Origin: Pullichristensenella sp963930055
GTDB taxonomy: Bacteria > Bacillota > Clostridia > Christensenellales > Aristaeellaceae
Direction: 5' to 3'
Assembly: GCA_963930055.1 (NCBI GenBank)
Contig: CAWVKS010000003.1
Span: 124,001-188,000 of the forward strand
DNA length: 64,000 bases
Part shown: positions 25,801 to 35,600 of the stretch, in pieces
Layout: every line of letters starts with the position of its first letter
How positions within the stretch are numbered: the stretch's first letter is position 1
The notes under the pieces: model-generated
Database searches by the model: none
What the model saw: only the letters and a program-made list of their open reading frames with translations
What the model was told of the DNA's origin: nothing
Position numbers and translations under genes: made by a program

Positions 25801-27196
25801 TAATACTAGCACGTCTGAGGGCAATAATGCAGATAGTTGGTATATGGGTTTTAGCATCGGGCATATGGAGGGTGCAATTAATCATGAATTGGATACTAAT
25901 AATGTGAAGTATAACTTTAGAAAGGTGAGGTACGAGATTCCTGACGAAGGAGAGTTTTTTATCTTTCCCGATCCCGATTACCCGGAGTTGATGTACAAAA
26001 CAAAACATTTCAGCTATCAAAAGGAATCGCGTTGGATTCTTTGGGATGTACACCAAACAGATAAGTACCTCTTGAAATATCAAAGTATGAGTCAAAGGAG
26101 CGTCAATATTAGCAATGGGAATGTGGTAATTTATTTGACATGCAATATTAAGGATAATCCCCATAAACTAGTTGATTGCTATGAACGATGGAAGTCCGAA
26201 TGCAAAGAACGTTTCCAGCAGCTCAAAGCCAACGAAGAAGAACTCAACCGCATCTTCATCGACATCTATGGTTTGCAGGATGAGCTGACCCCGGAGGTGG
26301 CGGACAGAGACGTGACCGTCCACCGCGTGTTCGATACGAAGGAAGACGTGCCCGAGAGCATGAAGGGCAGCAACTATGTGCGCACCAAACGCGACGAGGT
26401 GGTTTCCCTCATCTCCTACGCCGTGGGCTGCATGTTTGGCCGCTATTCGCTGGACGTCCCCGGCCTCGTCCTCGCCGGGCAACCTTTCGGCGAGAAGTTC
26501 GTCTACGCCAGCGTTCCTGTCACGGATATGGGCGCCGTGGGCGAACCCATCCCGGATGCGAAGGGCGATTGCTACCTGCGCACGGACGAGGGGTTGAGCA
26601 AATGCTCGTTCGCGCCCGACCGCGACGGCATCCTCCCCATCTGCGACGATGAATACTTCGAGGACGACATCGTCGGCGTGTTCGCGCGCTTCCTCGAGGC
26701 GGCCTATGGCAAACAGACGCTGGAAGACAACCTCCGCTTCGTCGCCGAGGCGCTGGGCGGCAGCGGCGCGCCGCGCGAGGTCATCCGCGCCTATTTCCTC
26801 AACGATTTCTTCGCCGACCACTGCAAGACCTACCAGAAGCGCCCCATCTACTGGCTGTTTGACAGCGGCAAAAAGAACGGCTTTAAGGCGCTCATCTACA
26901 TGCACCGCTACGCCCCGGACACCATCGCCCGCATCCGCACGGACTACCTGCACGAGCAGCAGAGCCGCTACCGCACGGCCATCGCCGGCGTCGAAACGCG
27001 CCTGCGCGCCGCCGAAGGCGCCGAGCGCGTGCGCCTGAGCAAACAGCTGGAAAAACTCCAGGCCCAAGCCGAGGAAGCGCGCCTCTACGAAGAAAAGATC
27101 CACCACCTTGCCGACCAAATGATCGCCATCGACCTGGACGACGGCGTAAAAGTCAACTACGCCAAGTTCGCCGATGTGCTGGCGAAGATAAAGTGA
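22847..27196 (+). CDS. pglX: BREX adenine-specific DNA methyltransferase PglX, with an inserted extra domain
   Basis: This 1449-residue protein methylates host DNA at one adenine of a non-palindromic site. SAM motif DPCMGSGHIL is near residue 306 and the catalytic NPPY motif near 485. The C-terminus has LKANEEELNRIFIDIYGLQDEL, a helical region and a coiled coil. BREX-1 PglX proteins are usually about 1200 residues. The surplus is a block at about residues 849-1105, between the end of the target-recognition domain (WNSYETSWGFLQSPLL) and CYERWKSECKERF, which are nearly adjacent in relatives. The DNA from about 24755 to 26190 (target recognition plus insert) is strikingly AT-rich compared with both flanks, a sign of domain replacement by transfer. 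Confidence 0.9.
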   Translation: MDKNAIRKFAIYAREELIKRVTIQAATYGVTGKDDDAGAVNAGDRVFSPEEREWRGQLVRRVRRDGFEQVMEGVAYTWFNRFCALRFMEVNGYLPSRVRVFTDEANAFRPQMLAEALHLELEGLDRERVLDLKGKNDDEALYRYLLITQCNALADVLPGLFQRLDAETSLLCPDNLLHEDSVLAHLVTDIPEEDWRDQVQVIGWLYQYYNAVPKDMVFAALKKNIKVSKENIPAATQLFTPDWIVRYMVENSLGRLWLEGHSDAALRAGWKYYLDEAEQEPAVAAELAKLRAGRAALRPEEIRCIDPCMGSGHILVYMFDVLMQIYRACGYPDREAVQSIVQNNLYGLDIDERAAQLAYFAVMMKAVQYDRRFLRRGVQPHVCAVPESAPLPEEAFDAFGDDADAARRLHAAFLDGKEYGSLTEPGVTLREVSALRHRMLTMHIFDPRTMKLDSLSDALDAVDALSPLVDAAEMLLQKYDVVATNPPYMGASNMNAVLAAFVKKEYPDSKSDLFAVFIERCQAFAKAGGYQAMITQHAWMFLSSFEKLRMKLQSVDTQNMAHLGARAFEEIGGEVVQTTSFVLRKNHVPGYKGTYVRLIEPTTQQGKEDMFLAGENRYTAQQDNFSKIPGAPVAYWVGEKTLSSFAHGAPLGKITPTRKGMFTGNNDYWLKLWYEIDYPKMFRKFKPYNKGGEYRKWYGNHEFVVDWSNNGENIKRYNGSGNIVPELYFHPCLTWSLVTSYKPSFRAILDNNHVMGDAGPIVVTKGNSSVYFYLLGLLNSKYTDSISALIAPTINFSNGVAGSIPVVFSRAYKETVDQKVKSCITLSRMDWNSYETSWGFLQSPLLHSVESNDSQILFGMKFSEKRWLESLRNGTVCFSPVGDFIRQGQITGNNEQGDKYEGIFARLRRDDSRIAEMANLLKDDLQIIDDGGYFLLRRKSCYTVPVFCIYGGYPEDGRILVRNELPNGDYKTTIAFIPSKRFNNFNTSTSEGNNADSWYMGFSIGHMEGAINHELDTNNVKYNFRKVRYEIPDEGEFFIFPDPDYPELMYKTKHFSYQKESRWILWDVHQTDKYLLKYQSMSQRSVNISNGNVVIYLTCNIKDNPHKLVDCYERWKSECKERFQQLKANEEELNRIFIDIYGLQDELTPEVADRDVTVHRVFDTKEDVPESMKGSNYVRTKRDEVVSLISYAVGCMFGRYSLDVPGLVLAGQPFGEKFVYASVPVTDMGAVGEPIPDAKGDCYLRTDEGLSKCSFAPDRDGILPICDDEYFEDDIVGVFARFLEAAYGKQTLEDNLRFVAEALGGSGAPREVIRAYFLNDFFADHCKTYQKRPIYWLFDSGKKNGFKALIYMHRYAPDTIARIRTDYLHEQQSRYRTAIAGVETRLRAAEGAERVRLSKQLEKLQAQAEEARLYEEKIHHLADQMIAIDLDDGVKVNYAKFADVLAKIK

Positions 27197-27211
27197 GGAG
27201 GATACACGAAC

Positions 27212-27952
27212 ATGGACGAGAACGTCTCTGGCATCAATCCCGAATCCAGTAGTTCGGAATTTGTTTGCTCTGAATCTACCAATTCTGGGCATGTCTGCTC
27301 TGAGGCCAGCGGCATCAAATCGCCTGAATCGCAGGACGAATTGGGGTTGCTCAGAGAGTTAAGACGCAAAGTAGATATAACGCGGCTCAACAGGATTAAC
27401 GCTTCAAATCGGCTACTCAAACGGGAGAAGTTTGTACAGAACATCAATATATATTATTCTTGCATCGCAGCGGTTGTCACTGTGCTTAGCTTGCTATACC
27501 CAGAGCAAAGTTACGGTATCGCTTCAGCAGTATTAACCATTATACTAGCTATCTCTATTGTATATCTAAATGCCCAGAAGTACGGAAGCCGCGCTCAACA
27601 ACTGCAGATGAATTATCTATCACTGAATAGACTTGAATTTGAGATTGACATTGCGATAGAGAAACATGAGTTGGAAAAAACACATGAGTTGCAAGAAAAG
27701 TACGTGGATTTACTCCAAACGAGCGAGAACCACGAGGATCAGGATTTTCGTTTAACATTATATAAAAAAAGTATAGTAGAAAAGCGCGGCAAAAGTTTTG
27801 TAGACGAGAAGAGGAAATACACAAAGCATCAATTGGCTGGCTTTAATCAGTTCTTGTTCTGTGGCTACATTGTGAGCAGTTACACTTTTAAGGCCGTTTT
27901 GTGGATACTCCCTTGTGTTTATTTTATACTTGTAGTACTGAAGATTCTGTAA
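27212..27952 (+). CDS. SLATT-like membrane protein inside the BREX operon
   Basis: This 246-residue protein has a Ser/Glu-rich N-terminus with a repeated CSE(S/A) pattern. A helical segment (LLRELRRKVDITRLNRINASNRLLKREKF) is followed by two closely spaced membrane helices (about 78-97 and 101-119), then AQKYGSRAQQLQMNYLSLNRLEFEI. That layout is the SLATT plan (SMODS/SLOG-associating two-TM effector). A further hydrophobic stretch lies near the C-terminus (about 214-245). SLATT proteins are thought to form pores that kill infected cells. The gene is AT-rich, has its own GAGGAGG site and sits 16 nt after pglX and 11 nt before pglZ. The family call is from memory of the pattern. Confidence 0.6.
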   Translation: MDENVSGINPESSSSEFVCSESTNSGHVCSEASGIKSPESQDELGLLRELRRKVDITRLNRINASNRLLKREKFVQNINIYYSCIAAVVTVLSLLYPEQSYGIASAVLTIILAISIVYLNAQKYGSRAQQLQMNYLSLNRLEFEIDIAIEKHELEKTHELQEKYVDLLQTSENHEDQDFRLTLYKKSIVEKRGKSFVDEKRKYTKHQLAGFNQFLFCGYIVSSYTFKAVLWILPCVYFILVVLKIL

Positions 27953-27963
27953 AGAGGTAAGCT

Positions 27964-30564
27964 ATGGACACCGATAACGTCATGCTCGACCTGCGCAGGC
28001 GCTTTGCCGCCCCCCTCCCCGAATACTACCAGCGGCGCGTGATCTTCTGGCAGGATGAGGAGCGGGAGTTTGACGGGCGCGTGGAGGAACTCGTGCCGGA
28101 AAACGTGCGCCTGTTGCGTCTGGACAGGGGCAACGCCTTCGCCGTCAAGCGGGCGCTGCACGAGGACGCGCACAGCAACTTCCTCGTCTACTGTCCCCTC
28201 CGCTATGAGACGCTGGAGGACGATTGGCTGCTGGACGCGCGCCTGTACAGCGAGGCGTTCCGCGCCGACCTCGTCTCCATCTGGATGGAGGAGATGGGCC
28301 TGCCCGCGCAGCCGGCGCTGCGGCGGTTGGTGAAGGGCTACAACAAATTCTTCGCCGCCAGGGAGCGCCGCGCCAAGGTCGCCGCCCTGCTCAAAGGCGC
28401 GGAGGCAGAAAAGCCGTCGCAGCTGCACCTGGCGGTGATGGCGGCGCTCTGCGGCGCAAAGAATGCGCGCCCGGCGGCCATCCTGCGCGCCGTGTTGCGC
28501 GGTCTGGGCGAGGGGGAAAACGCCGCCTGGACCGCCATTGAGCGCTTCGGCGCGACGGAGGCGTTCTGGAAGCTGGCGCAACAGGCGAGCGGCTATGCGG
28601 ATAAAGCGCCGGAACTTTCCGAATTGGCCCGTCACATACTGCTCACCGCCTGCACGCGCACCATGAAGGAGGAGGCGCTCTCCGGTCTGGAGCGCTACAT
28701 CTCCCGGCCGCATCAGGCGTGGTGCTTTGACTTCATCTCCGAATGGCTGCACAGCGATGAAAGCGAGCAGTTGCGCATTGTCGCCCGCGAGGTCGAAGAG
28801 AGCCTGCGCCTGCGCGAGCGTTTCCTCGCCCTCGGCGTGGAGGCGCTGTTGGAAACGGAGTGCTTCCCCTGCGTGCATGAGTGCATCCTCGAACGCCTGC
28901 TCAGCGACGCTTCGCAGCGCATCGCAGACCCCGCCGCCATCGACGCTGCCGTGGAAAAGCGCCGCACCTGCGCCTGGTACGCGGAGGTCGCGCCCTTTTA
29001 CGAGGGACTTTCGCAGGTGGCTGCCATGCAGCGCTTCTATACGGAACACGCCGCCGGTTTCCACACCGTCGAGCCGCAGGCCATCTTCCGCGATTACGCA
29101 AACGACCTCTACCGCATGGACGGGGCCTACCGCCGCTTCCACCTCTGCTACGCGCGCAGCCTCAACGCCTGTATCGAGCCGCTCAGCGACCTCTTTGCCC
29201 GCGTCGCCGATACCGTGGAGGGGCTTTACGAAAATTGGTTTTTGCGCGCGCTCGGCGAACGCTGGACGGCGGCCATCGAGGAGCCTTTGGGCGAAGAAGG
29301 CCGCATCCCCGGCGTGCCCCGGCAGGAGGACTTTTACCGCGACCATGTGGCCGGGCGGGAGAGCAGCATTGTGGTCATCATCTCCGACGCGCTGCGCTAC
29401 GAGGTGGCCGCCGCCCTCGCCGAACGTCTGCGGCAGGAGACGCAGAGCAAGGTGGAACTGACCGCCATGCAGGGCATCTTTCCCACAGAGACGCGCTTTG
29501 GCATGGCGGCGCTGCTGCCGCACAAGGCGCTCTCCGTCGCCGCGCGGGAAAACGGCCGCGTGGCCGTACTCGCCGACGGCCTGCCCACGGACAGCGCCGG
29601 GCGCGAAAAAGTACTCAAAGCCGCCGAGCCGCGCAGCGTGGCGCTGCAATACCGCGACGTGGTCTCCATGACCACCGAGCAACTGCGCGCGCGCACCACG
29701 GGTATGGAGGTGGTGTACATCTACCATGACGCCATCGACAGCGCTGGCCATGCCGACGACGCGCGCGTGTTTCCCGCCTGCGAGGAGGCTATCGCTGAAT
29801 TGCAAGGCCTTGTGCGCATCGTCGCCAACCGCATGAACCGTCATCATGTACTCATCACCGCCGACCACGGCTTTTTGTACACGTACAGCCCCCTGCGGGA
29901 GTCCGACAAGGTGGAGCGCAGGACATTCGCCGATGCGGAGGTGGAGTGCGGCCGCCGCTTCGCTATCCTGCGCGCGGGGGCAACCTGTCCCTCGCTGATG
30001 CCCGTGCGCTTCATCGGCGACGGGGCCGGTTTTGCCGCCTTCGCGCCGCGCGAGAACATACGCATCCGCATGCAGGGCGGCGGGCTGAACTACGTGCATG
30101 GCGGCGTCAGCCTGCAGGAGATGTGCGTGCCCGTACTTTCCTGGCGGCACATGCGCAGCGATTCCAGAGAATACCAGCGCCATCGCGGGCGTTATCAGCC
30201 CCAGCCGGTCACGGTGCAGCTCTTGTCCTCCGCGCGCAAGGTCAGCAACATGATCTTCAACCTGAACTTCTATCAGCGCGAGGCCGTGGGCGACAACCGC
30301 ACGGCGCAGACGTATCTGCTGCGCTTTACGGACGCGGAGGGCAACGCTGTCAGCGACACGCAGACGCTCATCGCCGACAAGACCAGTTTAAGCGACGCAG
30401 AGCGCACCTTCCGCCTGACCTTCAACCTCAAACAGCGCAAGTACAGCGCCACCGAGACGTATTTTCTGGTCATTCAGGACGCGCAGGGGCTGTCCCTCCC
30501 CCAGAAGGAGGAGTTCCACATCGACATCGCCTTCGCGGTGGATGAGTTTGACTTTTTCTCGTAG
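27964..30564 (+). CDS. pglZ: BREX alkaline-phosphatase-superfamily protein PglZ
   Basis: This 866-residue protein starts DNVMLDLRRRFAAPLPEYYQRRVIFWQDEEREF, typical of BREX-1 PglZ. The phosphatase-like core has VVIISDALRYEVAAALAERL near residue 474 and a metal-ligand ITADHGFLYTY near 631, then the C-terminal VHGGVSLQEMCVPVL. PglZ is required for BREX methylation and defence, probably as a metal-dependent nuclease or phosphatase. AGAGGT precedes ATG 27964. Its base composition matches brxC, unlike the SLATT gene before it. Confidence 0.93.
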   Translation: MDTDNVMLDLRRRFAAPLPEYYQRRVIFWQDEEREFDGRVEELVPENVRLLRLDRGNAFAVKRALHEDAHSNFLVYCPLRYETLEDDWLLDARLYSEAFRADLVSIWMEEMGLPAQPALRRLVKGYNKFFAARERRAKVAALLKGAEAEKPSQLHLAVMAALCGAKNARPAAILRAVLRGLGEGENAAWTAIERFGATEAFWKLAQQASGYADKAPELSELARHILLTACTRTMKEEALSGLERYISRPHQAWCFDFISEWLHSDESEQLRIVAREVEESLRLRERFLALGVEALLETECFPCVHECILERLLSDASQRIADPAAIDAAVEKRRTCAWYAEVAPFYEGLSQVAAMQRFYTEHAAGFHTVEPQAIFRDYANDLYRMDGAYRRFHLCYARSLNACIEPLSDLFARVADTVEGLYENWFLRALGERWTAAIEEPLGEEGRIPGVPRQEDFYRDHVAGRESSIVVIISDALRYEVAAALAERLRQETQSKVELTAMQGIFPTETRFGMAALLPHKALSVAARENGRVAVLADGLPTDSAGREKVLKAAEPRSVALQYRDVVSMTTEQLRARTTGMEVVYIYHDAIDSAGHADDARVFPACEEAIAELQGLVRIVANRMNRHHVLITADHGFLYTYSPLRESDKVERRTFADAEVECGRRFAILRAGATCPSLMPVRFIGDGAGFAAFAPRENIRIRMQGGGLNYVHGGVSLQEMCVPVLSWRHMRSDSREYQRHRGRYQPQPVTVQLLSSARKVSNMIFNLNFYQREAVGDNRTAQTYLLRFTDAEGNAVSDTQTLIADKTSLSDAERTFRLTFNLKQRKYSATETYFLVIQDAQGLSLPQKEEFHIDIAFAVDEFDFFS

Positions 30565-30582
30565 CATACAGGAGGCTTCGGC

Positions 30583-32682
30583 ATGATGAACGCGGAAACG
30601 GCCGACAGGCGCGCAATGCTTCGCGCCAAGCTGCGCGAACACTTCGACGGCAGGATCGTGCGCAAGGATCTGACCAAGAAGATCAAGGAGGGCGCGAACG
30701 TACCCGTCTATGTACTCGAGTTTTTGCTGGGGCAGTATTGCAGCAGCGACGATGAGGACGTGATTAAGCAGGGCGTCGCCAACGTCAAGCGCATACTCGC
30801 GGACAACTTCGTGCGCCCGGATGAGGCGCAGAAGGTGCTTTCCCTGTTGCGCGCGCGCGGCAGCTATACCATCATCGACAAGGTGACGGTGCAGCTCAAC
30901 ATCAAAAAGGACTGCTACGAGGCGGAGTTTTCCAACCTCGGCCTCAAAAATATCCCCATTGGCGACGAGTACCCGGAGAAGTACGACCGCCTGCTCTGCG
31001 GCGGCATCTGGTGCATCATTCAGCTTGCCTACGAGAGCGAGGAGGCGTTCGCCTCCGCGGACGCGGAGCTGCGCGAAAGGAGCCGGCGGCGGCAGGAAAG
31101 TTCGCCCATTCAGATCATGAAGCTCACGCCCATCCAGATGCCGCACGTGGACATCGCCGAACTGAAGCGCGGCCGCGCCGCCTTTACCCAGCAGGAATGG
31201 ATGGACGTGATGCTGCGTTCCATCGGCATGGAGCCGGATACGCTTTCGCAACGGGAAAAGTGGCTGCTGCTTCTGCGCATGGTGCCGCTGGTGGAAAACA
31301 ACTTCAACCTCTGCGAGTTGGGGCCGCGCAGCACCGGCAAGAGCCACCTGTACAAGGAAATATCGCCCAACAGCATACTCGTCTCCGGCGGGCAGACCAC
31401 CGTTGCCAACCTCTTTTACAACATGGGGCGCAAGAGCGTTGGCCTTGTGGGGCTGTGGGATTGCGTGGCCTTCGACGAGGTGGCGGGCATCCACTTCATG
31501 GACAAAGACGGCGTGCAGATCATGAAGGACTACATGGCCTCCGGCTCTTTCGCGCGCGGCAAAGAGGAAAAGGCGGCCTCGGCGAGCATGGTGTTCGTCG
31601 GCAACATCAACCAGAGCGTGGATGTGCTGCTCAAGACCTCCAGCCTCTTTGAGCCGTTTCCGCCGGAGATGGGGCGGGACACCGCCTTCCTCGACCGCCT
31701 GCACTGCTATATTCCCGGATGGGAGATCCCCAAATTCCGCCCCGAGCATTTCACTGACGATCACGGCTTTATCACCGACTATCTCGCTGAGGTTTTGCGC
31801 GAATTGCGCAAGGAGCAGTACGGCGACGCGCTCGACCGCTATTTTCACCTCGGCAAGAACCTCAACCAGCGCGACACTATCGCCGTGCGCCGCATGGTCG
31901 GCGGACTGGTGAAGTTGATGTACCCGGATGGGGAGTATACCAAGGAACAACTCGAGGAGCTTCTCGTGCTGGCGCTGGAAATGCGCCGCCGCATCAAGGA
32001 ACAGCTGAAAAAGCTGGGAGGCATGGAGTTTTACGACGTCAACTTCAGCTATATCGACAACGAGACCTTTGAGGAAAAGTTCGTCTCTGTGCCTGAACAG
32101 GGCGGCGGCAAGCTCATTCCCGACGGCACCTGCGATCCCGGCACGGTCTATACCGTGGCGCAGGGCAAGTCCGGCATGGTCGGCGTCTTCCGGCTGGAGA
32201 GCCAGATGCTCCCCGGCAGCGGCAAGTTCGAGCGCACCGGCCTTGGCAGCGATACGCGCTGCCGAGAAGCGACGAACACCGCGTTCAATTACTTAAAGGC
32301 CAACGGCAACCGCATCTCCGGCTCCATCAGCACGATGAGCCGCGATTACATCATCGGCTATCAGGACTTGCAGGGCATCGGCATGACTGCGAACCTGGCG
32401 CTGCCCACGCTCATCGCCCTCTGCTCCATCGCCCTGAACCGGCCGACGGCGGCGAATCTGGCGGTGCTGGGCGAGATCAGCATCAGCGGCGCGATCATCA
32501 AGGCGGGCGATCTGGCGAGTCATTTGCAAGTATGTCTGGATAGCGGCGCAAAGCGCGTGCTCCTGCCCATAACCTCCGCCGCCGACCTGAGCGCCGTGCC
32601 CCCGGAACTGATCGGCTGCTTCAACCTCATCTTCTACCAAAGTGCCGAAGACGCGGTGTTCAAGGCGCTGGGGGTGGAGTGA
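30583..32682 (+). CDS. brxL: BREX AAA+ / Lon-like protein BrxL
   Basis: This 699-residue protein has an N-terminal DNA-binding region, an AAA+ motor with Walker A GPRSTGKSHL near residue 250 and Walker B LWDCVAFDEV near 295, and a C-terminal Lon-like domain (LAVLGEISISGAIIKAGDLASHL, then VLLP). BrxL is the terminal core gene of type 1 BREX and acts in phage exclusion. In the Lon-like domain I do not find the GPSAG serine motif of active Lon proteases, so proteolysis is doubtful. AGGAGG precedes tandem ATGs at 30583 and 30586. Confidence 0.93.
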   Translation: MMNAETADRRAMLRAKLREHFDGRIVRKDLTKKIKEGANVPVYVLEFLLGQYCSSDDEDVIKQGVANVKRILADNFVRPDEAQKVLSLLRARGSYTIIDKVTVQLNIKKDCYEAEFSNLGLKNIPIGDEYPEKYDRLLCGGIWCIIQLAYESEEAFASADAELRERSRRRQESSPIQIMKLTPIQMPHVDIAELKRGRAAFTQQEWMDVMLRSIGMEPDTLSQREKWLLLLRMVPLVENNFNLCELGPRSTGKSHLYKEISPNSILVSGGQTTVANLFYNMGRKSVGLVGLWDCVAFDEVAGIHFMDKDGVQIMKDYMASGSFARGKEEKAASASMVFVGNINQSVDVLLKTSSLFEPFPPEMGRDTAFLDRLHCYIPGWEIPKFRPEHFTDDHGFITDYLAEVLRELRKEQYGDALDRYFHLGKNLNQRDTIAVRRMVGGLVKLMYPDGEYTKEQLEELLVLALEMRRRIKEQLKKLGGMEFYDVNFSYIDNETFEEKFVSVPEQGGGKLIPDGTCDPGTVYTVAQGKSGMVGVFRLESQMLPGSGKFERTGLGSDTRCREATNTAFNYLKANGNRISGSISTMSRDYIIGYQDLQGIGMTANLALPTLIALCSIALNRPTAANLAVLGEISISGAIIKAGDLASHLQVCLDSGAKRVLLPITSAADLSAVPPELIGCFNLIFYQSAEDAVFKALGVE

Positions 32683-32697
32683 GCGGAGAGGAAGCTT

Positions 32698-35600
32698 TTG
32701 TCAGAAGCCTGTAAGCGCAAATGCACCAATGCGAAGCATCTTGTCTGTTCAACTTACAAGATGTACCTAAAGTCAAAAACAAAAGACAGGGTGAATGATA
32801 TGTTCGAGGGAAATTACCCTTCCCAAATGAATCATTTTTTATGCAAAGCCGCACAAGCGCTTGAAGCATGGCTTGCAAGGGTATTGCCCAAGACAGGAGT
32901 AAACTGGTGGGAAGAATGTGTTCTCTCCAACTTGACGCCTTTTCAGCGAAAAAGGGTTGGACGGGAACAAGCGGGGCGGCTCAATGCCCTTGACTTGGAT
33001 GTTTTGTTGCGCGTTGCGGACAAAGCGTGGTATATCATGCAGACGTATACGCATCTTCCATCCAGCATTCGTGAGAGTATTTGCGATTTGGCGGATGTCG
33101 AGAATCGCTGGTTATATTATCATGAAGAGAGTTACCCCGAAGCTACACTTTTCAGCGATCTGGAAAAATTGTCGCGCTTCTTTCGCCAGATAGGGTGCGG
33201 TGATATTTTGACGGATCTGGAAGACTTCAAAAGTATGGTCGACCAGCAGAAAGCTGGAGCGCCAAAAGCAGAATACTCCACCATACAAAATAAAGAAGAT
33301 ACCAATAATATTATTGCAGAAAAAAGCCTTGTTGACATCGTTGGCAAGCCTGGCCTCCGGGGTATGGTCTTTTCCGTATCCACACTCGGCGATACGCATA
33401 AATATGAAGTGTTCGTAGATGGCGCTCTCAGAACATATTATGATGGCCAGATCGCCCCGATCATAGAGACACCTCAATATGAATGGACAGACGCTCAAAC
33501 GTTGCGGAGTTATCTTTCCGCATATCAGATCAACAATCCTTCATCGGGAAATCTGTATTCGTTGAATGCGGCGCGTATAGACTTCGTGCCGTATCAGTTT
33601 CGCCCTGCACTGAAACTGATACGCACGGATGAGCCACGTATATTGATTGCAGACAGCGTTGGCGTGGGAAAGACTATTGAAGCCGGGCTGATCATCAAGG
33701 AATTGGAAGCAAGGAGCAACCTGGAGAAAATATTGATCATCTGTCCCAAACCATTGGTAGCAGATCGCAAATGGGAGAATGAAATGAAGCGGTTTGATGA
33801 AGAGTTCATCCCGCTTGATGGCGATATGCTGCGCCAGCTTATCTCCGATACAGATCGAGATGGCGAATGGCCGTCCCGTTACGGAAAGGTCATCATTCCA
33901 TATTCCATCCTAGACAAGCGCACGCTAGAAGGTCAATCTTCCAGAGGCGGCCGCTCTTTTGGGCTGCAGTCGCTTGATCCCGTCCCGCACTTTGATCTTG
34001 TGATCATTGACGAGGCTCATCATTTGCGCAATGGAAGTCTGGATAAACAAAAAGCCTATGCGTACAAATGCGTTCACTATTTCTGTGAACATGCGGATGC
34101 GGTCGTTATGCTGACAGCTACGCCATTGCAGACCAGCAATGACGATCTCTATACGTTGCTTAATTTGCTTCGCCCTGACATCATTATTGATAAAAGTAGC
34201 TTTGACATGATGGCAAAGCCCAACCCTTATATCGCCAAGTGTTCCCACATCGTTCGCGCTGCGCAAGAAGGTTGGCAGGCGGAGGCTTTAGAGACGATTG
34301 GGCAAGTACTTACGACACAGTGGGGGAGAACCGTCATTGCGAATAACCCTGTGTTTGGAGAGGTCCGTCAGGCACTCATTCAGAAAACCATATCACGGGA
34401 AGACCGCGTAAAGCTGATCACAAACATAGAGTCCCTGCATAGCTTTGACATGATGCTTAATCGCACACGCAGGAGGGATATTCAGGATTTCTGTGTCCGC
34501 AGGACATACACGCTCGAAAGCGGATTTACGGACAAACAACGCCAGCTCCACGATGCTTTGCTGGCATTCGAAATGGCCGCGCTCGCAAAGCTCCACGGCT
34601 CCAGAGGCGTCAGCTTTATGATGTCTATCCTCAAAAGGCAGGCGGCAAGCTGTATCTTTGGGCTTGCTCCGCATATTAAGGATTTGATTGCCCGGCGCTT
34701 TGACCAGTTGCAAGACGACCTGGATTTCGATTTTGGGCAATCCGGCTTGGCAGAACGTGACTTTGCCATTTTTGTCCAAATGGCGACAGATATACTCAAA
34801 CTCGCCAATGCGCTTCCGCCCAACGATCCCAAATTTGAAGGCGTTCTCGAGATCGTACAGGAAAAGCAGAAAGCTGCGAACAACAAAATAATACTATTCA
34901 GCACTTTTCGCTACACTTTGCGCTACGTTGGCCAAAGGCTGAAAGAAGCAGGCATACGCGTCGACCAGATTGATGGAAGTACTGACGCCAATACTCGATT
35001 GGAGCTTCGTCGCCGCTTTGAACTGCCTAAAGAAGATGTCGATGCTCTGGATATTTTGCTGTTTACGGAAGTTGGCTCTGAGGGCCTTGACTATCAGTTT
35101 TGCGATACCATGATCAATTACGACCTGCCTTGGAACCCTATGCGCATTGAGCAACGCATCGGTCGCATCGACCGTCGAGGGCAAAAGAGCGAAGTCGTTA
35201 ATATTTATAATGTCATTACCTGTGGAACTATTGATGCAGAAATATATAAACGTTGCCTGTTGCGAATTGGGGTCTTTGAAAGCAGTATTGGCGAGTGTGA
35301 GGAGATACTTGGCGAGATTGGCAAGCAGATAGAGGCTATTGCTATGGATGTGGGACTCACCGAGGCGGAAAGAGAAGCAAAACTTGAACAAATGGCGGAT
35401 AACAAAGTGCGCAGGATGCAGGAGATCAACCGCTTGGAGCAGGAGGAGAAGGCTTTCTTCGGCTTTGATCTTTCCAACTACTTGGTTTCCAGAGAAATAC
35501 GCGACGCAGAAAGCCCATTCCTGACCGCCAGGAGTCTTCAGCATTTGGTCGAAATGTATTTGAGCGTACGTCTTGGACCCGGCGCTTATATACTTGGAGA

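Noticed and set aside
18080..32682. DISARM or Pgl (type 2 BREX) as the identity of the defence system
   Set aside because: No DrmA/DrmB genes and no PglW kinase are present. BrxA, BrxB, BrxC, PglX, PglZ and BrxL in this order define type 1 BREX.
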